Origin: Undibacterium umbellatum | Lineage (GTDB): Bacteria > Pseudomonadota > Gammaproteobacteria > Burkholderiales > Burkholderiaceae_D | Length of the DNA: 64,000 nt | Assembly (NCBI RefSeq): GCF_014284125.1 | Contig: NZ_JACOFX010000017.1 | Span: forward strand, 1 to 64,000 | Reading direction: 5' to 3' | Part shown: piece by piece, positions 25,567 to 33,264 of the stretch | Layout: each line of letters begins with the position of its first letter | Numbering within the stretch: position 1 is the stretch's first letter | The notes under the pieces: generated by a model | What the model saw: the letters and a program-made list of their open reading frames with translations, nothing else | Told to the model about the DNA's origin: nothing | Databases searched by the model: none | Program-made: the position numbers and the translations under genes

Positions 25567-28038
25567 TTATTGTTCAGCATCACACCATTTATCCCACATG
25601 GAACGATAAGCACGTTCCACTTCGTGGGTAAAACCCACTTCATCCATCAGTGCGCTGTTTTGCATTTCCTGGCGCAAGCCAGACCTGATCTCCGCCAGGC
25701 GTGGAATGTCCTGCGCCAGTGCTACGACCTTGTCCACGTATTCCTCTTCCGTATTCGCGATCCACTCTGGACGCCCTGCCCCCACCAGGATACTGCTTCC
25801 AAGGCGCCCCACACTAGGACGCCCCGCCAGAGTGACGAAGGGCACTCCCATATACAGCGTTTCAAACAGGGTAGTGCCAGAATTATGCGGGAAACAATCC
25901 AGCCCAATATCGAGCGACCTCAAGGTATCCCAGGGTGGGCTGTGAAAACCAATATCGAGTTGCGACGCATCTATGCCATGCGCGGCAAATTTATTGATCA
26001 GAGTTTGACGCAATTCGGCGTCTTGATAATTGGCACTATCAATGACGAGCACGGCATTTTTCACTTGCTTCAAGATGGCGGCCCAGGTCCTGATGGTTTT
26101 ATGGTTGACCCGTATTGATCTCGTCAAGGTACCGATCCTGATGTTTGTACTGCTCAGGGCCGGGAGAAGATTAACGTCCCCCATGCCTGCGGCCGGCCGG
26201 TAAACGATCAACGGGGTGTTGAGTCGCCACACTTGCTCTGCAAACAAGTGCTCACTACCCGGCGGGGCACTGACGTGGTCCGTCAGATAATAGTCAATCG
26301 CTGTCAGGCCCGTCGTATAGGCAAACCCCAGCCACGACACCTGCACTGGGACGGGCCGACGCGCCAATACCGAAAGGCGGTTATGGGCAGTGTGACCAGC
26401 AAGGTCAATCAAGATATCAATGCCGTCTTCCCGTATGCGCGCACTTAACTTGTCGTCGCTCAAACTTGCAGTGTCTATCCAATGATCAGCATATGTTTTA
26501 TAGCGGTCGGTAACACCATCCTGAGCACTCAATTGTGCATACGCATACACTTCAACCACAGCCTTGTTATGATGACTCATTAAAGGCTCGAGAAAATACT
26601 GGACGGGGTGGCGACAAAAATCGGGCGAAATATAGCCAATTTTTAGACGTCGCTGACGATTTTTGTCATTCTTAAAAGGCAAGAAAGCGCTCTTATAGCG
26701 AAGGGCGTATCTCTTTTCATAGTCCTGATAGGCTGCAAAAATATCTTCTGCACTGCGGTCAGGATGATAGTTAAGCATAAATAACAAATTGCTATACGCT
26801 TCAGAATACCCGGCATCAAGATTGACTGCGCTTCGATAACTCTTTTCAGCCTCTTCCAATTTACCCTGGACTGCGAATAATCCAGCCATATTGGAATAGG
26901 TTTCAGTTGTGCTATCACCAGATTGCAAGGCTTTCGCATAACTAGCCTCTGCCTCAGCGAAACGATTGATCATGCTGAAAGTATTGCCAAGATTATTGTA
27001 GAGCAATACCGAATGGATATCATTGGCAATGCCTTGCTGGTACACAGCAATCGCCTCGCCATAGCGCTTACTCTCATGCAAAGTGATGCCCAGATTGCAA
27101 TAAGCACCCGCCAGGCCAGGCTGCATGGCAATGGCCTGGCGATAGCTCGCTTCCGCCTCTGTCAACAGGTTTCGCATCTTGTAGGCGTCGCCCAGGCCGA
27201 CCATGGCTTCAGCTAATCGCGGATTCAAGCTCAGTGCTTGTTGCAAATAGGTCTGCGCTTGCTCTGCCTGACCAAGCTTCAGCGCAATCAGACCAAGACT
27301 ATGCAGAGATTCCACATGCTGGGGATGCATGCTCAGAGATTGTAAAAAACGCTCACGCGCCAGATCAAGTTGCCCATTTTGCAGGTACAAATTGCCGAGA
27401 TTGCAGCAAGCGGTGAAGTGTCCGGGGTTACTCGACAAAGTACGCAAATAATGCGACTCAGCCTCATCCGCCCTGCCCTGTTGTTGATACAAAATCGCCA
27501 GATTGTAATGCGCATGGCTAAAGCCTGGCTTTATCTCCAATACCTTCAGGTAAGCCGCTTGCGCATCACTGATATGACCTAGAGATGCCAGAGTAACGCC
27601 AAGATTGAAGTAGGCAAGATGATTGTCAGACTGCGCCTGAATGACATGCTGGTAGCAAGCCAGCGCTTCTTCATAACGTCCCAGCGCATCCAGCGTCAGG
27701 CCCAGATTCATTGTTGCATCAAGGTAGCCAGGATCAGATGCTAGTGCCAGACGATACTGACCTTCAGCCTGGGTATAATTTTGTTGCTCATAAAAAACAT
27801 CACCCAGCTTATTAAAGAGAGTGGCCTTGCCTGGCTCTGCTGAAATAGCCAGTTGAAAATGCTGCGCAGCAGCCACCAGATCACCGTTCTTAAAACTGTT
27901 ATCTCCTAGCTGCTCCTGATCTGCCTGGCGCTTATCCTTGACTTGCAGATCAACAATTTGAATATCCCGCTCATTTTTTTTTTCGGCGAGTGTTGTTTGA
28001 TCCTTGGAAGAAAACTGTTTTTTGAACCAGCTCAGCAT
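25567..28038 (-). CDS. TPR / GT41 (SPINDLY-, O-GlcNAc transferase-like) glycosyltransferase
   Basis: 823 residues. Residues of about 40-430 are around eleven TPR units of 34 residues (e.g. HAHYNLAILYQQQGRADEAE, YNNLGNTFSMINRFAEAEAS). Residues 465-820 form a GT41 catalytic region: LKIGYISPDFCRHPVQYFLE, DILIDLAGHTAHNRL, PVQVSWLGFAYTTGL and DCFPHNSGTTLFETLYMGVP, the UDP-sugar-binding segment. No signal peptide or membrane helix is present, so it should act in the cytoplasm, adding a sugar to Ser/Thr of proteins. It lies downstream of five pilin genes on the same strand after a 487-bp gap; whether it modifies pilin is a guess. Other members act on adhesins or flagellins. Confidence 0.88.
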   Translation of the reverse strand: MLSWFKKQFSSKDQTTLAEKKNERDIQIVDLQVKDKRQADQEQLGDNSFKNGDLVAAAQHFQLAISAEPGKATLFNKLGDVFYEQQNYTQAEGQYRLALASDPGYLDATMNLGLTLDALGRYEEALACYQHVIQAQSDNHLAYFNLGVTLASLGHISDAQAAYLKVLEIKPGFSHAHYNLAILYQQQGRADEAESHYLRTLSSNPGHFTACCNLGNLYLQNGQLDLARERFLQSLSMHPQHVESLHSLGLIALKLGQAEQAQTYLQQALSLNPRLAEAMVGLGDAYKMRNLLTEAEASYRQAIAMQPGLAGAYCNLGITLHESKRYGEAIAVYQQGIANDIHSVLLYNNLGNTFSMINRFAEAEASYAKALQSGDSTTETYSNMAGLFAVQGKLEEAEKSYRSAVNLDAGYSEAYSNLLFMLNYHPDRSAEDIFAAYQDYEKRYALRYKSAFLPFKNDKNRQRRLKIGYISPDFCRHPVQYFLEPLMSHHNKAVVEVYAYAQLSAQDGVTDRYKTYADHWIDTASLSDDKLSARIREDGIDILIDLAGHTAHNRLSVLARRPVPVQVSWLGFAYTTGLTAIDYYLTDHVSAPPGSEHLFAEQVWRLNTPLIVYRPAAGMGDVNLLPALSSTNIRIGTLTRSIRVNHKTIRTWAAILKQVKNAVLVIDSANYQDAELRQTLINKFAAHGIDASQLDIGFHSPPWDTLRSLDIGLDCFPHNSGTTLFETLYMGVPFVTLAGRPSVGRLGSSILVGAGRPEWIANTEEEYVDKVVALAQDIPRLAEIRSGLRQEMQNSALMDEVGFTHEVERAYRSMWDKWCDAEQ

Positions 28039-28525
28039 TCGGGAACTCTCCTAACGTTTAAATAACCAAGGTCGCAAAATGGTGAACTGTACATTCATTT
28101 CTTGCATGGAAAACAGTTTACTCTGTCTGCTAAAGCTTTTTCAGATAAAAATACGTTTATGCCATCAGCTTGTGCTGACATATTTTTCAGTCGACGAATG
28201 GGCAGAGAACCAGGCATGATGAAGATTGCGGAATGGTTTTGGCAATCACAGGCTATTCCTGGAGAGGTAGTATGATGTGCAGACAGAGGAAGTACGACAA
28301 AATCGCCAGAAATGATATGCGGATTTCTTTGGAGGCAGCCTCGTGAGTTAGTAGCACATTGTGGCCATGTGCGAAACAGAAACATCAAAGATAAGCGGCC
28401 TTAGCTCAGAGTCTGTCATCGCTCAGATGCTCGTTTCATCCCTCAGCTAAGTAGCCATTCAGATAAATTGTTGCCTTAAGTATTCATTTCCCAAGGACAA
28501 GCTTAACAACACAAGGCCAATGACG
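28039..28525. other. Spacer between GT41 gene and divergent pilin gene
   Basis: 487 bp without a credible gene. A 97-codon open frame (28095-28388 minus) has no ribosome binding site and no familiar features. I see no clear terminator after the pilin gene at 28526, unlike the other four pilin genes, so read-through towards the GT41 gene is possible. Confidence 0.35.
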
Positions 28526-28993
28526 CTATGGGCAACCGCCTGCCCCTGATTTCAATCCACGCTGAGCATTGCAAATAGAGTCACCTGCGCCAAAGGTCCA
28601 GGCCACATTTGCCTGGTTGCTTATTGTCGATGCCGTGAGTGTGCCAGTCAGTTGCGTCGCTGCGCCACTCACTGTTGCTGTGCTGGTGTGTGCAATGGTT
28701 CCCGCGCCCAGGATGGGCTGAGCAGCAATAAATTTTGATGTTGAAACAACGGGGATTCCATTCGATCCCGCTGCTGTGCAGTTAGTCCAGTTGGAACTAT
28801 TATCCCAATAACAGAAAGTCATTGCCGTAACCAGGCTATTCAACTCAGCCCTGCTGCCTGAAGCGCGCGTACGCGATGTGTAATCAGAATACTGCGGAAT
28901 TGCAATCGCTGCCAAAATACCAATGATAGCGACAACAATCATCAGCTCAATCAAGGTGAAACCACGTTGCATTTGTTGATAAGAAATTTTCAT
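28526..28993 (-). CDS. Type IV pilin, divergent fifth copy
   Basis: 155 residues. The prepilin leader is cut after Gly in QRG-FTLIELMIVVAIIGILAA; Glu5 of the mature protein and the hydrophobic N-terminal helix are intact. The C-terminal part has the same frame as the four array pilins (ELNSLVTAM, STSKF, QLTGTL, SNQAN, CNAQRGLKSGAGGCP), but the middle differs strongly (FCYWDNSSNWTNCTAAG). Four Cys remain, allowing a double disulfide arrangement. The ribosome binding site is CTGGAG. No sigma-54 motif like those of the other copies is evident upstream. It is either an older duplicate or a minor or alternative pilin. Confidence 0.9.
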   Translation of the reverse strand: MKISYQQMQRGFTLIELMIVVAIIGILAAIAIPQYSDYTSRTRASGSRAELNSLVTAMTFCYWDNSSNWTNCTAAGSNGIPVVSTSKFIAAQPILGAGTIAHTSTATVSGAATQLTGTLTASTISNQANVAWTFGAGDSICNAQRGLKSGAGGCP

Positions 28994-29405
28994 TTATATC
29001 TCCAGAAAAAATTACACCAGACCCGACGTTCAAACAGATGGTTTCTGATGAAAACCTGATCTTCCATCATGATTTAGAAGTTAATCTATTTGAACGCTAT
29101 ATCATTAGAAAAATACTTACCACAATGTGCTCCATACCATTCGCAGTAAGACTTGCGCCTGCCTTAACGACGCTGCAGGTTCTTAGGAGCCGTATACTAA
29201 AATACTATATTCGTCGCTGACGGCACTATCCGGTTTCCGGCAACATCGTCACTGCCAGCGCATAAACATCAGTTTTAAGAACATTTCCTACGGTGACAGT
29301 CTTGTCAAGCCAACTTCGCGCAATTCCTGCATAAATGCTACTCGGTTAAGCTAACAGCAATTTCCATACCAGACAGATTTGAGATTGCATTTCTTGAGCG
29401 TATAT
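28994..29405. other. Spacer inside the pilin cluster
   Basis: About 410 bp between the divergent pilin gene and the array. It is A/T-rich, with no gene I can support. Fragments in the array spacers (ATTTGTCAGCAATG-like) are not obvious here, so this spacer seems to have a different history. Confidence 0.35.
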
Positions 29406-29439
29406 AAAAAAAGCCCTTCATTCTGAAGGGCTTTTTTTT
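29406..29439 (-). terminator. Terminator of array pilin 1
   Basis: The hairpin GCCCTTCA-TTC-TGAAGGGC (29413-29431) lies between A- and T-runs, just after the pilin stop at 29452 on the minus strand. The same hairpin family follows each array pilin. Confidence 0.9.
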
Positions 29440-29451
29440 AAGAACACCAAA

Positions 29452-29931
29452 TTATGGGCAACCGCCTTGACCGGATTTCAAGCCACGTTGAGCGTTGCAG
29501 ATAGAATCACCTGGAGCAAACTGCCATACCATATTTGCTTGGTTGGAAACGGTAGATGGTGTCAGAACACCAGTCAGTTCAACGCCAGCTGTAGTCGTTG
29601 CAGCAGAAGTCATTGTGACAGAACCCGCAGCAACTGTTGGCAGGGCTGGTACGAACTTGGAAGTTGCAACTACTGGAATACCATTCTGGCCTGATGTAAA
29701 GCAATCTGTACCACCAGGCTGAGTCCATGTACCGTTGTTATCCTGGAAGCAAGAAGACATGGAAGTCACCAAGCTATTCAATTCCGTTCTGCTGCCGGCT
29801 GCGCGGGTACGAGATGTGTAATCAGAATATTGTGGAATAGCGATCGCTGCCAAAATACCGATAATTGCCACAACAATCATCAATTCGATCAAAGTAAAGC
29901 CGCGTTGCAGCTGATTAGACATGGTTTTCAT
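29452..29931 (-). CDS. pilA: Type IV major pilin, array copy 1 (type A)
   Basis: 159 residues from ATG 29931 (an in-frame TTG at 29943 is unlikely). The leader is MKTMSNQLQRG, cut before FTLIELMIVVAIIGILAA. The mature pilin has Glu5, a hydrophobic helix, and two Cys pairs (SSCFQ, TDCFTSG; SICNAQ, QGGCP). Distinguishing residues from type B copies are LVTSM (not LITSM), TQPGG and FAPGDS. It shares upstream sequence (GAAGTTAAAT, GGAACTGCTCT) with copy 3. Its upstream sigma-54-like site is the most degenerate of the set. Pilins of this class build retractile fibres for twitching, adhesion and DNA uptake. Confidence 0.95.
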   Translation of the reverse strand: MKTMSNQLQRGFTLIELMIVVAIIGILAAIAIPQYSDYTSRTRAAGSRTELNSLVTSMSSCFQDNNGTWTQPGGTDCFTSGQNGIPVVATSKFVPALPTVAAGSVTMTSAATTTAGVELTGVLTPSTVSNQANMVWQFAPGDSICNAQRGLKSGQGGCP

Positions 29932-29976
29932 AGAAATACTCAAGTGAAGTTAAATAAGGAACTGCTCTTTCCATCG

Positions 29977-29992
29977 AGCAACTAATATATCA
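29977..29992 (-). promoter_or_regulatory. Degenerate sigma-54-like promoter, pilin copy 1
   Basis: Minus-strand TGATATATTAGTTGCT sits at the same distance from the ATG as the sigma-54 motifs of copies 2-4. The -12 half (TTGCT) is kept but the -24 GG has become GA, so it is probably weak or dead. Confidence 0.45.
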
Positions 29993-30154
29993 TTTAACAA
30001 CATCATTGTCAAATCACTCACTCCCTATAAACATGCATTGGCAAAGCTATTCAAATGCCAATTTTTTTCAACGTTGATATTGTTCATGCCTCCATAATTT
30101 GTCAGCAATGTTAATAATTGCTTAAATACCCGGAATATCTTCGTTAGCACAAAT

Positions 30155-30185
30155 AAAAAAGCCCTTCATCAATGAAGGGCTTTTT
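30155..30185 (-). terminator. Terminator of array pilin 2
   Basis: The hairpin GCCCTTCATCAATGAAGGGC (30161-30180) is flanked by A- and T-runs, 16 bp beyond the pilin stop at 30201 on the minus strand. Confidence 0.9.
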
Positions 30186-30200
30186 CCAGAGCGTGCTAAA

Positions 30201-30680
30201 TTATGGGCAACCACCTTGACCGGATTTCAAGCCACGCTGAGCATTACAGATAGAATTGGCGGCGGCAAACTGCCACTTCATGTTTGCTTGGTTAGAAACG
30301 GTAGATGGAGTCAGAACACCAGTCAGCTGAACGCCAGCTGTAGTTGTTGCAGCAGAAGTCATTGTGACAGAGCCAGCAGCAACTGTTGGCAGAGCTGGTA
30401 CGAACTTGGAAGTTGCAACTACTGGAATACCATTCTGGCCTGATGTAAAGCAATCTGTACCACCAACTTGAGTCCATGTACCATTGTTATCTTGGAAGCA
30501 AGAAGACATTGACGTAATCAGGCTATTCAATTCTGTACGGCTGCCAGCTGCGCGAGTACGGGATGTGTAATCAGAATATTGTGGAATAGCGATCGCTGCC
30601 AAAATACCGATAATTGCCACAACAATCATCAATTCGATCAAAGTAAAGCCGCGTTGCAGCTGTTTGGACATGGTGTTCAT
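30201..30680 (-). CDS. pilA: Type IV major pilin, array copy 2 (type B)
   Basis: 159 residues with leader MNTMSKQLQRG, then FTLIELMIVVAIIGILAA. It differs from copy 4 at only two positions that I can find (second leader residue Asn for Lys; MKWQF for MVWQF). It differs from copies 1 and 3 at several (LITSM, TQVGG, FAAANS). Four Cys are conserved. The ribosome binding site CTGGAG lies about 8 bases before the ATG, and the upstream segment AAGTTCGGGGACTAC (plus-strand reading) is shared with copy 4 only. Confidence 0.95.
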   Translation of the reverse strand: MNTMSKQLQRGFTLIELMIVVAIIGILAAIAIPQYSDYTSRTRAAGSRTELNSLITSMSSCFQDNNGTWTQVGGTDCFTSGQNGIPVVATSKFVPALPTVAAGSVTMTSAATTTAGVQLTGVLTPSTVSNQANMKWQFAAANSICNAQRGLKSGQGGCP

Positions 30681-30725
30681 AAAATGCTCCAGTAAAATTA
30701 AGTTCGGGGACTACCCAAACCATAA

Positions 30726-30741
30726 AGCAATAACTGTACCG
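30726..30741 (-). promoter_or_regulatory. Sigma-54-like promoter, pilin copy 2
   Basis: Minus-strand CGGTACAGTTATTGCT has GG and GC 10 bases apart, as required for -24/-12 elements; the first base and the fourth differ from consensus. It is placed as in copies 3 and 4. Confidence 0.65.
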
Positions 30742-30903
30742 ACATGTATGATTCCATCAAGCTACCCCTGGGTACATAAACGGGGACTGGTGATGCAACT
30801 CAAGTGCTAAATTTTGTCAGCACTAGTATCGCTTTCAATTCCAAAATTTGTCAGCAATATGAATTATCGCTTATACATTCTCGATGTATTCTCAGGCACA
30901 TAT

Positions 30904-30936
30904 AAAAAAAGCCCTTCAATGATGAAGGGCTTTTTT
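30904..30936 (-). terminator. Terminator of array pilin 3
   Basis: The hairpin GCCCTTCAATGATGAAGGGC (30911-30930) is flanked by A- and T-runs just beyond the stop of the 30952 pilin. Confidence 0.9.
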
Positions 30937-30951
30937 CCAGAGCGTGCTGAA

Positions 30952-31431
30952 TTATGGGCAACCGCCTTGACCGGATTTCAAACCACGCTGTGCATTGCAG
31001 ATAGAATTACCTGCAGCAAATTGCCATACCATATTAGCTTGGTTAGAAACGGTAGATGGTGTCAGAACGCCAGTCAGCTGAACGCCAGCTGTGGTCGTTG
31101 CAGCAGAAGTCATTGTGACAGAGCCCGCAGCGACTGTTGGCACGACTGGCACAAACTTGGAAGTTGCGACCACTGGGATGCCATTCTGGCCTGATGTAAA
31201 GCAATCTGTACCACCAGCTTGAGTCCATGTACCGTTATTATCTTGAAAACAAGCAGACATGGATGTCACCAAGCTATTCAATTCCGTTCTGCTGCCAGCA
31301 GCGCGGGTACGGGACGTGTAATCAGAATATTGAGGGATGGCAATCGCTGCCAGAATACCGATAATTGCCACGACAATCATCAATTCAATCAAGGTAAAGC
31401 CGCGTTGCAGCTGTTTGGGCATGGTTTTCAT
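30952..31431 (-). CDS. pilA: Type IV major pilin, array copy 3 (type A)
   Basis: 159 residues, with leader MKTMPKQLQRG cut before FTLIELMIVVAIIGILAA. Like copy 1 it has LVTSM and a Gly in FAAGNS; unique changes are MSACF, TQAGG and VVPTV. It is the most divergent of copies 2-4. The 5' spacer resembles that of copy 1 (GAAGTTAAAT) and the 3' spacer has the TATAAAAAAAGCCC wording also seen after copy 1. CGGAG precedes the ATG. Four Cys are conserved, so the protein should fold and assemble like its neighbours. Confidence 0.95.
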   Translation of the reverse strand: MKTMPKQLQRGFTLIELMIVVAIIGILAAIAIPQYSDYTSRTRAAGSRTELNSLVTSMSACFQDNNGTWTQAGGTDCFTSGQNGIPVVATSKFVPVVPTVAAGSVTMTSAATTTAGVQLTGVLTPSTVSNQANMVWQFAAGNSICNAQRGLKSGQGGCP

Positions 31432-31476
31432 AAAAATACTCCGTTGAAGTTAAATTGGGAACTGCTCTATCCAAAT

Positions 31477-31492
31477 AGCAATAAATGTACCA
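31477..31492 (-). promoter_or_regulatory. Sigma-54-like promoter, pilin copy 3
   Basis: Minus-strand TGGTACATTTATTGCT has GG-N10-GC spacing with one mismatch (T for C at the fourth base), about 45 bp before the ATG at 31431. Confidence 0.7.
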
Positions 31493-31655
31493 CTCAAAAG
31501 TCTCCCAAAAAAAACACTTCTTACCGAATAAAAATGAACTGTTAAGATAATTTGAATGACAAATTTCGTCACAACCTACATTATTTACACTTCCAAAATT
31601 TGTCAGTGCTGTAAATAATTGCTTCAATGTCTGCGGTATCTTCGTCAGCACAAAT

Positions 31656-31688
31656 AAAAAAGCCCTTCATCAATGAAGGGCTTTTTTT
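31656..31688 (-). terminator. Terminator of array pilin 4
   Basis: The hairpin GCCCTTCATCAATGAAGGGC (31662-31681), identical to that of copy 2, is flanked by A- and T-runs. Confidence 0.9.
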
Positions 31689-31702
31689 CAGAGCATGCTG
31701 AA

Positions 31703-32182
31703 TTATGGGCAGCCGCCTTGACCAGATTTCAAACCGCGTTGTGCGTTGCAGATGGAGTTAGCTGCTGCAAACTGCCAAACCATATTTGCTTGGTTGGAAA
31801 CGGTAGATGGAGTCAGAACACCAGTCAACTGAACGCCAGCTGTAGTTGTTGCAGCAGAAGTCATTGTGACAGAGCCAGCAGCAACTGTTGGCAGAGCTGG
31901 TACGAACTTGGAAGTTGCAACTACTGGGATACCATTTTGGCCAGATGTAAAGCAATCTGTACCACCAACTTGAGTCCATGTACCATTGTTATCTTGGAAG
32001 CAAGAAGACATAGATGTGATCAGGCTATTCAATTCTGTACGGCTACCAGCTGCGCGAGTACGGGATGTGTAATCAGAATATTGTGGAATAGCGATCGCTG
32101 CCAAGATACCGATAATTGCCACAACAATCATCAATTCGATCAAAGTAAAGCCGCGTTGCAGCTGTTTGGACATGGTTTTCAT
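31703..32182 (-). CDS. pilA: Type IV major pilin, array copy 4 (type B)
   Basis: 159 residues with leader MKTMSKQLQRG, cut before FTLIELMIVVAIIGILAA. Almost identical to copy 2 (LITSM, TQVGG, FAAANS). As the promoter-proximal copy with the best sigma-54 promoter of the set, it is the best candidate for the main expressed pilin. The Ser/Thr-rich stretch TMTSAATTTAGVQLTG and TPSTVSNQ could carry sugars. All four Cys are kept. The sucCD neighbourhood upstream is a usual location for pilA in related bacteria. Confidence 0.95.
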   Translation of the reverse strand: MKTMSKQLQRGFTLIELMIVVAIIGILAAIAIPQYSDYTSRTRAAGSRTELNSLITSMSSCFQDNNGTWTQVGGTDCFTSGQNGIPVVATSKFVPALPTVAAGSVTMTSAATTTAGVQLTGVLTPSTVSNQANMVWQFAAANSICNAQRGLKSGQGGCP

Positions 32183-32228
32183 AAAAATGCTCCAGTAAGA
32201 TTAAGTTCGGGGACTACGCTATGCATGA

Positions 32229-32244
32229 AGCAATAGCTGTGCCA
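32229..32244 (-). promoter_or_regulatory. Consensus sigma-54 promoter, pilin copy 4
   Basis: Minus-strand TGGCACAGCTATTGCT matches the -24/-12 consensus (TGGCAC, N5, TTGCT) with exact GG-N10-GC spacing. The predicted transcription start gives a leader of about 35 nt before the ATG at 32182. This fits RpoN/PilR control of pilA as known in Pseudomonas. Confidence 0.8.
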
Positions 32245-32626
32245 CGTGTAAATAATTCTGCCAATTACCCGCCCTCATATACATATGCACTGGTAAAGCG
32301 ATTCAAATGACAAATTCTGTCAGAATTAACATATTCTCTACACCCTAAAATTGTCAGTTGCATGCCGATTCAGAAACAAGACTGACAAGTATGTCAGTCT
32401 TGTAAGTACTTGTTTCAATACTTGATATCTGTTTGAAAATAAATTCGTCATTTTCATTGCATTCATGCAACATCGAGATACGGTGCATCACGCGCGAGGT
32501 GAAAATCGATTTAGCAACTGGCCATCAGCCTGGATTTTGTTCAATACGGCCAGTCTATTCACAACTGGCCAGACCTGTAGTGGCATGGCAATCATTCATT
32601 TCCCGACACGGGTCGCGGCAGTACAT
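32245..32626. other. Spacer between pilin array and FHA gene, with a hairpin
   Basis: No gene seen. The main structure is an 11-bp perfect stem, CAAGACTGACA / TGTCAGTCTTG, with loop AGTA at 32377-32402. Read on the minus strand it is followed by TTT only, so it may be a weak terminator for the PP2C-FHA transcript about 225 bp past its end, or a protein-binding site. The part next to the pilin may hold a PilR-type activator site, which I cannot locate. Confidence 0.4.
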
Positions 32627-33235
32627 TCAATAAAAAATCACAGCCATCTTTGTCCCTGACAACTCTATCATGTCGGCATGTTTCAGGGTATGTGGCTTGT
32701 CTTTGATGGACACCGTGTTGACTGTCGCTGCAGCATCGCCTTCCACCTGAGCAATCACATAATTCTTACCCTGCTGGGTGATGGCGATGACCTGGGTGCC
32801 GGGGCTGCCTATGGTGGTGACTGCTTTGACAAGATTGAGCTCTTTGCCAGCATTATTACCATTCATTACCTTAATCTTCACTCTGGGCTTGTCGACAGCC
32901 ACCGCTTGCACCTGACCTGGCTCTGGCACAAAAGTCTGCTTGCCAGATTGCTCGACCTGGAATCTTAATTTGTATTTACCAATATCGATGACATCATCGT
33001 CTTGCAGCAAGTGCTTTTTTATGGGCTGACCATTGACCATAGTGCCATTGGTACTACCAAGGTCAAGCACGAAAGAGCCATTGGAAGAGGTATCAATCGC
33101 GGCATGCTGGCCGCTGACTGTCAGGTGATCAATGACGATGTCATTGCTGGGGCGCCGCCCTATTGTCAGGCGTGATTTACTGATAGTGATTTCTTGCTGA
33201 ACCAGACCATTAAAGGTGACGATAATTTTCGCCAT
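32627..33235 (-). CDS. FHA-domain protein
   Basis: 202 residues. A full forkhead-associated domain occupies residues 1-95, with the phosphothreonine-binding pattern IGRRPSNDIVI, VSGQHAAI and LGSTNGTMVNG. The C-terminal half (residues 115-202: VKIKVMNGNNAGKELNLVKA onward) looks like a second, degenerate FHA fold lacking those motifs. FHA proteins read Ser/Thr phosphorylation. The gene starts 29 bp after the PP2C phosphatase gene, so the two probably work together as a phospho-signal reader and eraser; no Ser/Thr kinase gene is seen in the window. Confidence 0.88.
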   Translation of the reverse strand: MAKIIVTFNGLVQQEITISKSRLTIGRRPSNDIVIDHLTVSGQHAAIDTSSNGSFVLDLGSTNGTMVNGQPIKKHLLQDDDVIDIGKYKLRFQVEQSGKQTFVPEPGQVQAVAVDKPRVKIKVMNGNNAGKELNLVKAVTTIGSPGTQVIAITQQGKNYVIAQVEGDAAATVNTVSIKDKPHTLKHADMIELSGTKMAVIFY

Positions 33236-33264
33236 AAATCTCTCATCAATTCATAATCCCCGAA

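Noticed and set aside
28095..28388. A 97-codon minus-strand frame between the GT41 and pilin genes
   Set aside because: No start signal and no protein-like pattern.
30155..31688. Repeated GCCCTTCA hairpins at regular distance, considered as a CRISPR or other repeat array
   Set aside because: They are spaced about 750 bp apart and each lies just after a pilin stop with a T-run, so they are terminators carried along by gene duplication.
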